This document shows positions 16,144 to 26,600 of a stretch of 64,000 bases of DNA, in pieces. The notes beneath the pieces are model-generated. The model worked only from the letters and a program-made list of their open reading frames with translations. It was not told the origin of the DNA and did no database searches. Origin of the DNA: Bacteroidales bacterium (GTDB taxonomy: Bacteria; Bacteroidota; Bacteroidia; Bacteroidales; Tenuifilaceae); NCBI GenBank assembly GCA_016931855.1, contig JAFGDZ010000048.1, positions 62,001 through 126,000 on the forward strand. The letters are read 5' to 3'. Positions within the stretch are counted from its first letter, which is position 1. Every line of letters begins with the position of its first letter. A program made the translations under genes and the position numbers.

Positions 16144-19100
16144 ATGGGCAAAGCGGGTAATGCAATTAAGGTAGTTCTAAAAGTAGTGCTATGGTTGGCC
16201 ATTAGCTTGGCATTGCTGTTTATAATGGTAATTGGGCTAGCTCAAATTCCTGCTATTCAAAATAGAATTATTGGCAAGGTAACATCGGTTGTTGAGCAAA
16301 AGGCCAATACGCAGTTCCATATTGATAGGGTAAGCATATCCTATACTGGGGCTGTTGTTATAAAAAATCTTTACTTAGAAGATTTTCAAAAAGATACCCT
16401 GCTATACGTGGGCTCTGCAAAGTTGCGTATTTCACTTATCGGCTTAATTTGCAGCAGGATTAGCGTTGATTACCTTAGCTTGGGCGATACCTACCTAAAT
16501 ATTAACCGCCCTTTAACCGACTCCCTTTACAACTTTAATTTTCTGCTATCGGCATTTGCCAGCACTACCAGTAAGGATAGCGCTTATTCTAACAAAGAAT
16601 CGAAGTGGGCATTTGCTGCAAATAGGGTGGAACTAAAAAACATTCGTTTGCATTTTAATGATGAGTTTGGAGGGGTTAAGCTCTTAATAAATCTACAAAG
16701 GTTAAACCTAAACGTAGATAAGCTCGATTTGGTAAATTCCATATACAGTGTCGATAATTTAACGGTAGAAAATTTGGTTGCAAGTATTCTCACCTCCGAA
16801 TCGGCTAAAGCGCCTACAAAAAGTGCAGCCAGAGTACTACCTCTAATTTCGGTTAGAAAAATCCAGATTAGCAAATCAGCAATCACATACGGCGACTCGG
16901 TGCGTAGGCTAAACCTAGCAGCGCTGGTTTACCGGGTTGAGGTACTACGCGGAACGGTTGATTTGAACAAGCAAACTATACTGGTGGATAAGGTAAGTCT
17001 AGCGCAGAGCTCAATTAGCGTAAACACCTCAAAAAGGCAGAGTCAACCCGATTCGACCAAATTGCCTAGCAATGTGCTAACCAGAAACAGCAATTGGGAG
17101 GTTGCCGTTAGGCATGTTGAACTTGAGGATAACACTGCTGCTTACAACGTGGCAAATTCACCTATTGTTATTAATGGTTTTGATGTGAACCATTTAAATT
17201 ATAGTCATTTAAATGTTAGTGCAAGCAATTTTTTCTACTCATCGCAACTCACTAGAGTAACCGTTAACAAATTCTCTGCAGCAGATAAACTTGGACTCTC
17301 CATTCAGCAGTTGGAAACGGACTTTAGCATGGATAGGCACTCCATTACTGCCAATAGGCTTAAAGTGAGAACCACTAGTTCAAGCATTGATGCCGATATC
17401 CGAATTCAATTCTCATCGTTCCAATCGTTACGGGATTCCTTGCAGTTCATCATTCTTGATTTGGATTTACGGAAAGTAAGTATTGCAAACGCCGATATTG
17501 CTTACTTTGGCAATAGGCTAGCTAACCAACCATTTTTTAGGGATAAGGCCAGCATAACTACCATAACGGGAAAGTTAAACGGGGCTATAAACAGCCTTAC
17601 CGGAAAAAAGTTGGTAGCTAAAACAGGAGCCAGCACCGTTATAAAAACAGATTTTGTTATAGCGGGATTACCCAATATGCAAGCGGCTAATTTCCGCATT
17701 TCAAACCTTAGTGTTGTTTCGGGTAAGGATGACATTGAGATGTTAGCTGGTTCTTTTATTCCCAAAAGTATTGACCTTCCAGAAAATATATCAACCCAAA
17801 TAGTTTTTAATGGTATGTTACAGTCCTTTGAGGCAGCAGTAAACCTTAGTAGTAGCTTTGGCTCGGCAACGCTTGTGGCAAGTATTGCCGATAATGAAAA
17901 TTTTAGTTGCCGTACTAGCATCGTTAGGTTTAATTTAGGGCGCTTACTTAGGGATACCGCAATGCTTGGCCCGCTCTCACTAGTTGCAGAGGTAAACGGG
18001 ACCGGGCTCGATATAAACACAGTAAGCGCAAGCGTTAAAGCCAGCGTAACCGAGCTATTCTTGAATGGATACAACTACCGCAACTTGGTGCTCAACGGCG
18101 ATGTTAGCGGGAAGGAATTTGCCGGATTAATAGCCCTAAACGATAAGAATGCCGCTTTTGATTTTGATGGGAAAGTGAATTTAACCCCCAATAGGGAGCG
18201 CTATAAGTTCAACCTAAACCTAAAAGGAGCCAACTTACAAAAGCTTAACATCACTACTGATGATATACGAGTTGCCCTAGCTGTTTCGGCCGATTTAAAG
18301 GGTGATAATCTTAATGCACTTAGTGGAACTGCTGGTGTTTCCAACATAATTTTAGCTCAAGGCGAGAACATTTTTAGGCTCGATTCATTGCTCTTTGCCT
18401 CCATAACCCAGTCGGGGAAAAGTGAGCTTAACTTTAGTAGTGCTCTAGTAGGCGTTAAGTACTCTGGAAGCCTATCGCCTGTAAATCTAATTGCAGAGCT
18501 TGGTGCATTTGTAAACAGCTACTTCCCCTTTAGCAATAGCACTCAATTGGCAGCAGGGCGGGAGCCATCTAACTTTAACCTGGAAATACGGCTTCACAAC
18601 CACCCCATTCTTTCGCAAGTTCTTTTGCCCAACCTTAAAGAGTTTGAGCCTGGAGTTATTACAGGAAGCTTTGATAGCGAAAAGAGCGAGCTAAAGCTAC
18701 ACGCTACCATGAATAGGATTGTTTACGGATTAACCGAGATTAACGACTTTGTGCTGGATATAACCTCCAATTATTCGGAATTGGCATATAATGTATCCAG
18801 CAGCGCTGTGTCAAACGCACGCGTAAGGCTAGAGAATCTCCGCATTGGCGGCAACCTCTCCAATGGTATCATCATGGCAAATATCTCATCGGTTGATCAG
18901 GATTCTAAAAAAAAGATAGAGCTCCACTCTAGCATTACAAGGGAGAACGAAAGGTACAGAATTGCCCTCTTTCCAAAAGATTTTTACCTGATGCACAACC
19001 AGTGGAATATTGCTGCAGACAACTACATTGAGTTTGGTAAGACAGGTGTGCTAATCCACAATTTCTTTATGGAGAGCGCATCAAGTAAAATTAACGTTAC

Positions 19101-21141
19101 ATCGGTAAGCAGCAAGCCTAACGATGACATAAGCATTGAGGTTATTAATTTCAATTTGGGCAATATATCCCGTGTTATAGAGAAGGACACCAGCTTGTTT
19201 AAAGGGGTGTTAGATGGAACCGTGCTGCTGAAAAGGGTAAATGCGTCATACGGGTTAATTGCCAACGCGCATATAACCAACCTTATAATTCGCGAGGTGC
19301 CCATTGGGAATTTAACCGCAAAGGCCAGCAATCCAACCCCCGGGCGATTTGATGTTGATGTTAACCTTTCGGGACCCGAGAATAGTATTACGGCAAGCGG
19401 ATACTTTATTGCTAAGGATGGGAGTAGCTCTATCAACATAAAAACCGATATTCGGTCGCTCTCCATGAAAACCCTTGAGGCGTTTTCCATGGGGCAAATA
19501 ACCGAGGCTTCGGGGGTAGTGTCTGGAAAACTAGCGGCTATAGGTGCTATTGCTGCTCCAGAAATAACGGGCAACTTGGTTTTTAGCAATGCCTTTATTA
19601 AGCCTGCTTTTTTAAACAATAGGCTGGAACTAAAGCACGAAACCATTCAGTTCACCCCTAGTGGAATTTACTTTAAGTCCTTTACCATTTTAGATTCGCA
19701 TGAGCATACAGCCATTATTGATGGGTGGGTAAAGATGGAAAAGTATAAAAATCTTGTTTTTGCCTTAAGGGTAAATACAAAGGATTTTCAGCTGTTTAAT
19801 ACAACCGCACAAGACAGTAGAGCGTTTTTTGGACGGATGATTATTGATAGCCGAATTGACATAAATGGTCCCATGTCGCTTCCTGTAATAAATGCGAGAG
19901 TTAAAGTAAAAGATGGGTCTAACTTTACATTTGCTGTTCCAGAGAAACGGCTAACCACCGATAGGGGCGAAGATGTTGTGGCGTTTGATGGTTTGCTAAA
20001 AATGAACCCTATTCTTGCCCAGTCTAGCAATATTACGTCGCAAAAGAAGGGGTACACAGGGTTCGATTTATCTACTATTATTGAGATTGATAGGCAAGCA
20101 ACGCTTCGTTTGCTGCTCGATCCATCATCGTCTGACTCACTAGTGGTTAGGGGCGAATCGGCGCTAAGCTTCTCTATTGATAGAAGTGGCAAGATGAGCC
20201 TAACCGGTGCCTACCACTTAAATGACGGGAGCTACCTTGTGTCGCTTGAATCCATTGTAAAAAGAAGGTTCGACATTATACCCGGAAGCACCATTGTTTG
20301 GAATGGCGATCCACTGGATGCGGAAATATCAATAAATGCAAAATACGCGGTTAAGGCTGCTCCCTACGACCTTTTGGCTGCTCAAATGACCACTTTAACC
20401 GATATGGAAAGTAGCGCATATAAGCAGCGCTACCCATTCTGGGTAATGCTAAAGCTGCGTGGAGCAATTCTACATCCCGCTATTGGCTTTGAGATACAGC
20501 TACCACCCGAGGAAATGGGGATTCTGGGTGGTGCGGTGAGCCATAAGCTAAGCATGCTAAATGAGGATGAATCGGCTCTAAATAAGCAGGTTTTTGCATT
20601 GCTTGTAATGGGGCGTTTTATTCAGGAAAACCCCTTGCAAACCGAAACAAACGGAGCTACATCGGTAGTTAGAGCAACCGTAGGGAAGCTGCTATCAGCC
20701 CAGCTAAACCAGCTGGGCTCTAGGGTAATTCCTGGCGTTGAGCTTAACGTTGACATTCAGTCGTTCGAGGACTATCAATCGGGCGAACCCGAGGGTAGAA
20801 CCCAAGTGGAGCTGGGTGTAAAAAAGGATCTTTTTAATAATAGACTTTCCATACAGGTTGGCGGTATTGTGGATGTGGAAGGAGAAAGTGTAAAGCAGAA
20901 CTCGGCAAGCGATATTACTGGTGATGTTAACGTGGAGTACAAGCTAACCAAGGATGGGCGCTACAGGCTAAAGGGGTTTAGGCAAAATAAGTACGAAGGT
21001 GCGTTGGAGGGGCAGCTGGTAGAAACGGGTGTGGGGGTGGCGTTTGTTCGCGATTTTAATAGGTGGAAAAATCTTTTCAGGCGGCAACAAGCCCAAAGGG
21101 ACTCTACCGGCGTTAGGAAACAGAATAGGGAGAAGCGATGA
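16144..21141 (+). CDS. tamB: TamB-like translocation/assembly module protein (DUF490, AsmA-like)
   Basis: 1665 residues. An N-terminal membrane anchor (VVLWLAISLALLFIMVIGLAQIPAIQNRIIG, about 15-45) is followed by a very long periplasmic beta-rich region with the AsmA-like 'V.I..L.L.D......L' pattern. The C-terminal DUF490 domain (about 1330-1665) contains the strongly conserved VSLESIVKRRFDIIPGSTIVWNGDPLDAEISINAKY and the FALLVMGRF...RTQVELGVKKDLFNNRLSIQVGG segments. TamB spans the periplasm, partners with a TamA/TamL Omp85 protein, and bacterial relatives are implicated in phospholipid traffic to the outer membrane. The next gene overlaps it by 4 bp (ATGA), which fits translational coupling with that partner. 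Confidence 0.9.
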   Translation: MGKAGNAIKVVLKVVLWLAISLALLFIMVIGLAQIPAIQNRIIGKVTSVVEQKANTQFHIDRVSISYTGAVVIKNLYLEDFQKDTLLYVGSAKLRISLIGLICSRISVDYLSLGDTYLNINRPLTDSLYNFNFLLSAFASTTSKDSAYSNKESKWAFAANRVELKNIRLHFNDEFGGVKLLINLQRLNLNVDKLDLVNSIYSVDNLTVENLVASILTSESAKAPTKSAARVLPLISVRKIQISKSAITYGDSVRRLNLAALVYRVEVLRGTVDLNKQTILVDKVSLAQSSISVNTSKRQSQPDSTKLPSNVLTRNSNWEVAVRHVELEDNTAAYNVANSPIVINGFDVNHLNYSHLNVSASNFFYSSQLTRVTVNKFSAADKLGLSIQQLETDFSMDRHSITANRLKVRTTSSSIDADIRIQFSSFQSLRDSLQFIILDLDLRKVSIANADIAYFGNRLANQPFFRDKASITTITGKLNGAINSLTGKKLVAKTGASTVIKTDFVIAGLPNMQAANFRISNLSVVSGKDDIEMLAGSFIPKSIDLPENISTQIVFNGMLQSFEAAVNLSSSFGSATLVASIADNENFSCRTSIVRFNLGRLLRDTAMLGPLSLVAEVNGTGLDINTVSASVKASVTELFLNGYNYRNLVLNGDVSGKEFAGLIALNDKNAAFDFDGKVNLTPNRERYKFNLNLKGANLQKLNITTDDIRVALAVSADLKGDNLNALSGTAGVSNIILAQGENIFRLDSLLFASITQSGKSELNFSSALVGVKYSGSLSPVNLIAELGAFVNSYFPFSNSTQLAAGREPSNFNLEIRLHNHPILSQVLLPNLKEFEPGVITGSFDSEKSELKLHATMNRIVYGLTEINDFVLDITSNYSELAYNVSSSAVSNARVRLENLRIGGNLSNGIIMANISSVDQDSKKKIELHSSITRENERYRIALFPKDFYLMHNQWNIAADNYIEFGKTGVLIHNFFMESASSKINVTSVSSKPNDDISIEVINFNLGNISRVIEKDTSLFKGVLDGTVLLKRVNASYGLIANAHITNLIIREVPIGNLTAKASNPTPGRFDVDVNLSGPENSITASGYFIAKDGSSSINIKTDIRSLSMKTLEAFSMGQITEASGVVSGKLAAIGAIAAPEITGNLVFSNAFIKPAFLNNRLELKHETIQFTPSGIYFKSFTILDSHEHTAIIDGWVKMEKYKNLVFALRVNTKDFQLFNTTAQDSRAFFGRMIIDSRIDINGPMSLPVINARVKVKDGSNFTFAVPEKRLTTDRGEDVVAFDGLLKMNPILAQSSNITSQKKGYTGFDLSTIIEIDRQATLRLLLDPSSSDSLVVRGESALSFSIDRSGKMSLTGAYHLNDGSYLVSLESIVKRRFDIIPGSTIVWNGDPLDAEISINAKYAVKAAPYDLLAAQMTTLTDMESSAYKQRYPFWVMLKLRGAILHPAIGFEIQLPPEEMGILGGAVSHKLSMLNEDESALNKQVFALLVMGRFIQENPLQTETNGATSVVRATVGKLLSAQLNQLGSRVIPGVELNVDIQSFEDYQSGEPEGRTQVELGVKKDLFNNRLSIQVGGIVDVEGESVKQNSASDITGDVNVEYKLTKDGRYRLKGFRQNKYEGALEGQLVETGVGVAFVRDFNRWKNLFRRQQAQRDSTGVRKQNREKR

Positions 21142-23450
21142 ATCAATTAGCATTGAACAAATATCTCCTAGTTATCCTCTGTTTGCTTGTAGTAGCTTGT
21201 AGTGGCACAAAGCATTTACCTCCTGGCGAAAAGCTCTATACCGGGGCAAAAATCAAAATAAAATCGAGTAGTGATGTTGATAAGAAGGATAAGCGTTTAG
21301 CCAAAGCTGTGGCCAAGGATGCTCTGCGTCCGAATCCCAATAAAAGTTTCTTGGGTATGCGCTTTAGGCTTTGGAAGTATATGGTATTTGGCGAGAATCC
21401 TAAAACCAAATTTGGGAAATGGGTTAAAAGTAGCGGCGAGCCTCCTGTTTTGCTTAGCGACCTAAAGCCTAATATTACCTCAAGCATAATTGACTCAAAG
21501 CTTTTTAATTTTGGCTTTTTTAAAAGTTACACAGATTTTAAACTGATTGAGAAACGGCGTACGGCCCAGGTTGTTTACACATGCTACGTTCATAACCCAT
21601 TTAAGATAAGTGTATTTGCCCATGCTGTTACCAACGATACCCTAAGTGAGATTTTACTTGTAAACAGAAAAAATTCGCTAGTAAAGCCTGGCGACACCTA
21701 TAGGCTCGACGTTCTTAAAAAGGAGAGAGAACGAATAGATGTTTTGCTAAAAGATAGGGGGTACTTCTACTTTAATCCCGATTATCTGATTTTTAAAGCC
21801 GATACTTCAGCCGTTAACAAAACGGTGTCGCTTATATTAGCTCTCAAGGATAGTGTTCCGCAAAGAGCTCTTACCGTTTATCGTATTAACCGTGTATTTA
21901 TCGATCAGCAATATCGGTTATCCCAGATAGCGCGAGGCAAAAACGGAGACACCACGCAATTTGGTGGATACTTGTTTCGTGGCAAACAGTCCGACATGAA
22001 CATTAAGCCTTGGGTGATTGTGCAGTCGGTTTTTCTTAGAAAAAACGAAACCTACTCACGGCAAAACCATACCCTCACCCTTAATCACCTGATGTCCCTA
22101 GGAACAAATAAGTTTGTACAGGTAAAGTTCTCCGATAGCGATACCGCTGCCCATGGTTTTCTAGATGTGGAAATTTTAATGACCACCATGACAAACTATA
22201 ACTTTAGGGCGGAGATGGATGTTGTTACCAAGTCTAATAATTTTACGGGGCCACGAATGAACGTAAGTCTTTTAAACAGGAATACGTTTAGAGGGGCTGA
22301 GCTACTTAGCCTTAGCTTGGCAGGTTCTTACGAGGCGCAGCTAAGCAGGAGCGCCCAAAATTTATACTCATACTCACTAAGCCCCCAGGTCGATTTAGTT
22401 TTTCCTCGCTTTATTGTTCCCTTTGGTATAAGGGATAGAAGAAGCATTTATGTTCCAAAAACAAAAGTATCACTGTCCTATAGCTACCTAAAAAGGGTTA
22501 GCTACTTTGGCATGCAAACCTTACAGGCTGGGTTTGGTTACAAGTGGCGGGAAACTTTACTTAAAGAGCATGAGTTTAATCCTATAAGCTTAAGCTATAC
22601 CTCATTAAGAAACCAATCGGCGGAGTTTACAGAGTTGTTGGCGTCCAACCCATTCCTGAAAAAAAGTTACAATGAACAGTTTATTGGGGGCTGCAGCTAC
22701 TCCTTTACGTATAACGAGCAGGTATTGCCGTTAAAGAGAATACAGTTCTATTTCCACGTAACAGGCGAAACGGCTGGTAATTTATTTACCCTAACAAAAA
22801 TTGTGAGTGGCGAAAAACCAACATCAAAAAATCCGTCAACACTTTTAGGCTCAGTGTATTCTCAATATGCAAAGCTGAGTGTTGATACCCGAACCTACAT
22901 TAACTTTAGGCATAAGAATAGGCTGGCAGTACGATTTTTTTTGGGCGTTGCATCGCCATACGGAAACTCCTCCGTTTTACCCTATAACAAACAGTTTTTT
23001 AGTGGAGGCTCAAATAGCCTTCGTGCCTTTCAAATAAACTCTGTTGGTCCTGGAACTTACAACCAAAATGCCGACAGCATTATTTTTATGCAGCTGGGCG
23101 GCAATATTAAACTGGAGCTTAATGTGGAGTCTCGTTTTACAATTTACCGATTCCTTAAAGGAGCCCTATTTGTTGATATGGGTAATATCTGGATGCAAAA
23201 GTCGAGCCCCGCATGTATTGGGGAGCCTTTTCTAGCTAAGGCGTTTATAAGTGAACTGGCTATTGGTGCAGGGGTAGGCATTAGGTTCGATGTTTCATTC
23301 TTCCTGCTACGCTTTGATTTGGCTATGCCGCTAAAAAAGCCTTGGTTAGATAAGGGTAAAAGGTGGGTAATAGATGAAATTAATTTTGGAAGCTCCGAGT
23401 GGAGAACCAATAATCTGATTCTGAACGTGGCCATTGGGTATCCATTTTAG
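21138..23450 (+). CDS. tamL: TamL: lipoprotein Omp85/BamA-family outer-membrane protein
   Basis: 770 residues. The N-terminus is a lipoprotein signal (LLVVACSGTKHLPPGEKLYTG, Cys near residue 20), which is characteristic of the Bacteroidota TamA counterpart TamL. POTRA-like domains follow to about 330 (for example RIDVLLKDRGYFYFNPDYLIF), then an Omp85 barrel with FFSGGSNSLRAFQINSVGPG (about 620-640), matching the family's conserved 'G G..s.RGf....vGPg' motif, and a C-terminal strand ending in F (VAIGYPF). It overlaps tamB by 4 bp. The pair likely forms one envelope-spanning machine. Confidence 0.9.
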   Translation: MNQLALNKYLLVILCLLVVACSGTKHLPPGEKLYTGAKIKIKSSSDVDKKDKRLAKAVAKDALRPNPNKSFLGMRFRLWKYMVFGENPKTKFGKWVKSSGEPPVLLSDLKPNITSSIIDSKLFNFGFFKSYTDFKLIEKRRTAQVVYTCYVHNPFKISVFAHAVTNDTLSEILLVNRKNSLVKPGDTYRLDVLKKERERIDVLLKDRGYFYFNPDYLIFKADTSAVNKTVSLILALKDSVPQRALTVYRINRVFIDQQYRLSQIARGKNGDTTQFGGYLFRGKQSDMNIKPWVIVQSVFLRKNETYSRQNHTLTLNHLMSLGTNKFVQVKFSDSDTAAHGFLDVEILMTTMTNYNFRAEMDVVTKSNNFTGPRMNVSLLNRNTFRGAELLSLSLAGSYEAQLSRSAQNLYSYSLSPQVDLVFPRFIVPFGIRDRRSIYVPKTKVSLSYSYLKRVSYFGMQTLQAGFGYKWRETLLKEHEFNPISLSYTSLRNQSAEFTELLASNPFLKKSYNEQFIGGCSYSFTYNEQVLPLKRIQFYFHVTGETAGNLFTLTKIVSGEKPTSKNPSTLLGSVYSQYAKLSVDTRTYINFRHKNRLAVRFFLGVASPYGNSSVLPYNKQFFSGGSNSLRAFQINSVGPGTYNQNADSIIFMQLGGNIKLELNVESRFTIYRFLKGALFVDMGNIWMQKSSPACIGEPFLAKAFISELAIGAGVGIRFDVSFFLLRFDLAMPLKKPWLDKGKRWVIDEINFGSSEWRTNNLILNVAIGYPF

Positions 23451-23534
23451 GGGAGATCACAATGCTGCAAATTCCAATTGCACCTGCAGTACAGGCATTA
23501 TCAGGTCTAAATACAGCTAGTTTTAGTTTGAGCA

Positions 23535-23649
23535 ATTGCCACAGGCTTTATACTGTTTATATCCTGTTACTATAAATTGCCACGGACTAAAGCCCGTGGC
23601 AACTAGTTTGGTTACTATAAATTGCCACAGGCTTTAGCCTGTGGCAATT
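23535..23649. repeat. REP-like palindromes between convergent genes
   Basis: Three related units: a half unit at 23535-23550, a 26-bp palindrome at 23577-23602 (9-bp arms, TTGCCACGG) and a palindrome at 23620-23649 with perfect 13-bp arms (AATTGCCACAGGC) and a 4-nt loop. The last two share the leader GTTACTATAAATTGCCAC. They sit between the stops of tamL (+) and the glucan synthase gene (-) and could serve as a bidirectional terminator as well as REP elements. Confidence 0.85.
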
Positions 23650-23652
23650 GTT

Positions 23653-26600
23653 TTATGCTTTTACCCCATACAGTTTTACCTCTACAGAGTGTTCCTGCCT
23701 ATCGTTTACTAGGTTAATAAAGCTATTGTGGCAAGCTGCACCATCAAGGGTTATAGTTTGCTTTCTTTCGCCTTCAGGAAGTTGAATTACCAATATTTGA
23801 TACCTTGTTTCTCTGAAACGGTAGTAAATTTTAAACGTATCCCACCCCGACGGAACACAGGGTTTAATATGTAGCTTTTCTACTTCAATTCGTAACCCGA
23901 GTATGGATTCCACTATAAGTCGATACATCCAACCCGCTGATCCCGTGTACCAAGTCCATCCGCCACGGCCAATATGGGGCGAAAGGGCGTACACATCGGC
24001 AGCCATTACGTATGGCTCAACTTTGTACCTTTCAACCTCGCTATGCGTTGTGGCGTGGTTAACTGGGTTTATCATCGACAAAATATCGTAGGCTTTATCG
24101 TTATCGCCTAGCTTGGCAAACGCCATGGCTAGCCAAATTGCGGCATGTGTGTACTGCCCCCCATTTTCCCGCACTCCTGGAACGTATCCTTTAATGTACC
24201 CCGGGTTTAAATCCGATGTGTCAAAAGGAGGATCTAGGAGCTGAACCAACGAGTTGCTGCGTTGTACTAACCTCTTGCTAGCCGATTCCATAGCTACTGC
24301 CGATCGCTGGGGATTGCCTGCTCCCGATAGTACCGACCAGCTCTGAGAAATGGAATCGATTTGGCACTCCTCGTTACTTGCCGATCCTAGTGGGGTACCG
24401 TTATCGAAGTATGCCCTACGGTACCATTCGCCGTCCCAAGCATTCTTTTCTATATTCTGTTGAATTTCGCTGCCTGCATTTCGGCACATGTTGGCAAATT
24501 CATTGTCGCCTCGTGCTGTTGCTACTTCAGCAAACTGGTTTAGCACGTCGAAAAGGAAGAACCCAAGCCAAACGCTTTCGCCTTTGCCCTCGTTGCCAAC
24601 CATGTTCATTCCGTCGTTCCAGTCGCAGGTTCCAATTAGCGGCAACCCATGGCTACCAAACTTTAGCCCATACTTAATGGCAAGTTTGCAGTGCTCGTAG
24701 AGCGTGGCTGCATGCTCCCCTCGGTTTGGCAGGTCGTAGTACGAGTCGTCCTCCAAGTTAACCGGACGGCCCTCAATAAACCCAATTGGTTCTTCCAGCA
24801 CACCAGTATCCCCTGTGCTAAGTACATACCGGCATGTTGCTAGGGGAAGCCAAAGGTAGTCGTCGGAGCAATGCGTTCTAACGCCCCGTCCAACTGGGGG
24901 ATGCCACCAGTGCTGCACGTCTCCTTCGGGAAACTGGCGGCTTGCAAAAAGGAGTAAATGCTCGCGCAGAATATTTGGCTTGGCAAAAATTAGTGACATT
25001 GCATCCTGCAGCTGGTCGCGGAATCCAAACGCCCCACCCGACTGGTAGTACCCGCTACGCGCCCAAACACGGCAAGCCAATGTTTGGTATAGCAGCCAAC
25101 CATTGGCCATTACGTTTAGCGATGCATCGGGGGTTTCAACCTGTACTGCACCTAACGTTTGGCTCCAGTGGTGCCAAACTGCTTCAAGTGCAGAGTATGC
25201 CTGTGCTGGGCCTCGAAAGCGACGAATAATGCTGTTTGCGTCCTCCTTGCTTGTTCCAGAGCCTAGTTTGAATACCAGCTCGCGCACCTGCCCTGGAGCA
25301 AGGTCAAATGGAACCTGAATGGCAGCGCAAGGATCTAGCGCTACGCCATTTTTTCCAAACAAACGGGAGTGCAGCATTGCTGCTGGATTTTTTAAAGTGC
25401 CGTTGCGGCCTAAAAACTCCTTTCTATCGCAGGTAATGGAGCAAATTGCATCGTCGGTTTGGAGAAACGTTACGCGCGAAGCAAACTCGGGGTTGTACGG
25501 ATTTGTTGCGTAAGCAACACTGCCGCTAGAGTCGATACTGGTGTTAACATGCATTGCATTTTTGTGGCGCATATCGCCCAGCACCCATTCCACGTAACTT
25601 GTAGCCGATAGCTTGCAATGGCGTTCCGTTTGATTTGTCACCTTAAGTACCGAAAATTTTATGGGTGCATCGGTAGCAACATAAATCCACAGCTCACTTT
25701 TTATACCCCCTTCGTTGTGTTCAAATACGCTATAACCAAAGCCATGGCGGCAAAGGTATAGCTCCGATTCGCTGTTGGTAAGCGGCGTGGGGGACCAGAA
25801 GTGGCCTGTTTCCTCGTCGCGAATATACATGGCTTCGCCGCTCGAGTCGGTTACCGGATCGTTGTGCCACGGCGACAGGCGGTATTCATGGGCATTCTCG
25901 GACCATGTGTACGCAAGCCCTTTTTCGGAAACTACTGTTCCAAATCCGCTATTGGCCAATACATTCACCCAAGGTGCGGGTGTTACCCTCTCCTTTGTTG
26001 TTGTAATTACGTACTCTCGTCCGTCGGGGGTAAAGCCACCTAGTCCATTGTAAAAAATCAGATCCTGACGGGGCAATATAACCTCTGTCTCCAAGTTGGG
26101 CTTATATGCGCGGGTAGGCTTTAAATACTTTTTAGGTAGCTCATGGTACCTGCTGTTGTTTATTTGGTCGGCTAAAGTTCCTCTGGTGTCGCTAATAGTA
26201 ACTCGGGCAACTGTTTGGAAAAGGATTCGATCCTCGTTTGAAATTTGGTCTGCCGAGCGAACAAAAATCCCCCCAGGGCTATCCATAATACCCGATCCTA
26301 CACCTGCCGCAATTAGTCCAATAATTTGATCCTGAAGTAGCTGTCGATATCCCGCATGGTCTTCGTTCCAAATTACCAAATCAACGGCTAACCCTTTTAA
26401 GCGCCAGTATGCGTGCGCCTGAACCATTTGCCTAACAATATTAATGTTTGTAGGATCCTCAATTTGCACCAGTACAATTGGTAGGTCGCCAGAAATGGCG
26501 TACCCCCACAGCCCGTATTGTCCTCGTTGGTTTTTTATAAGAATAGCAGGTTCGGCTCGTAACGTGGAGTTGGCAAAAATAATAGAGCTGGCAAGGCGTC

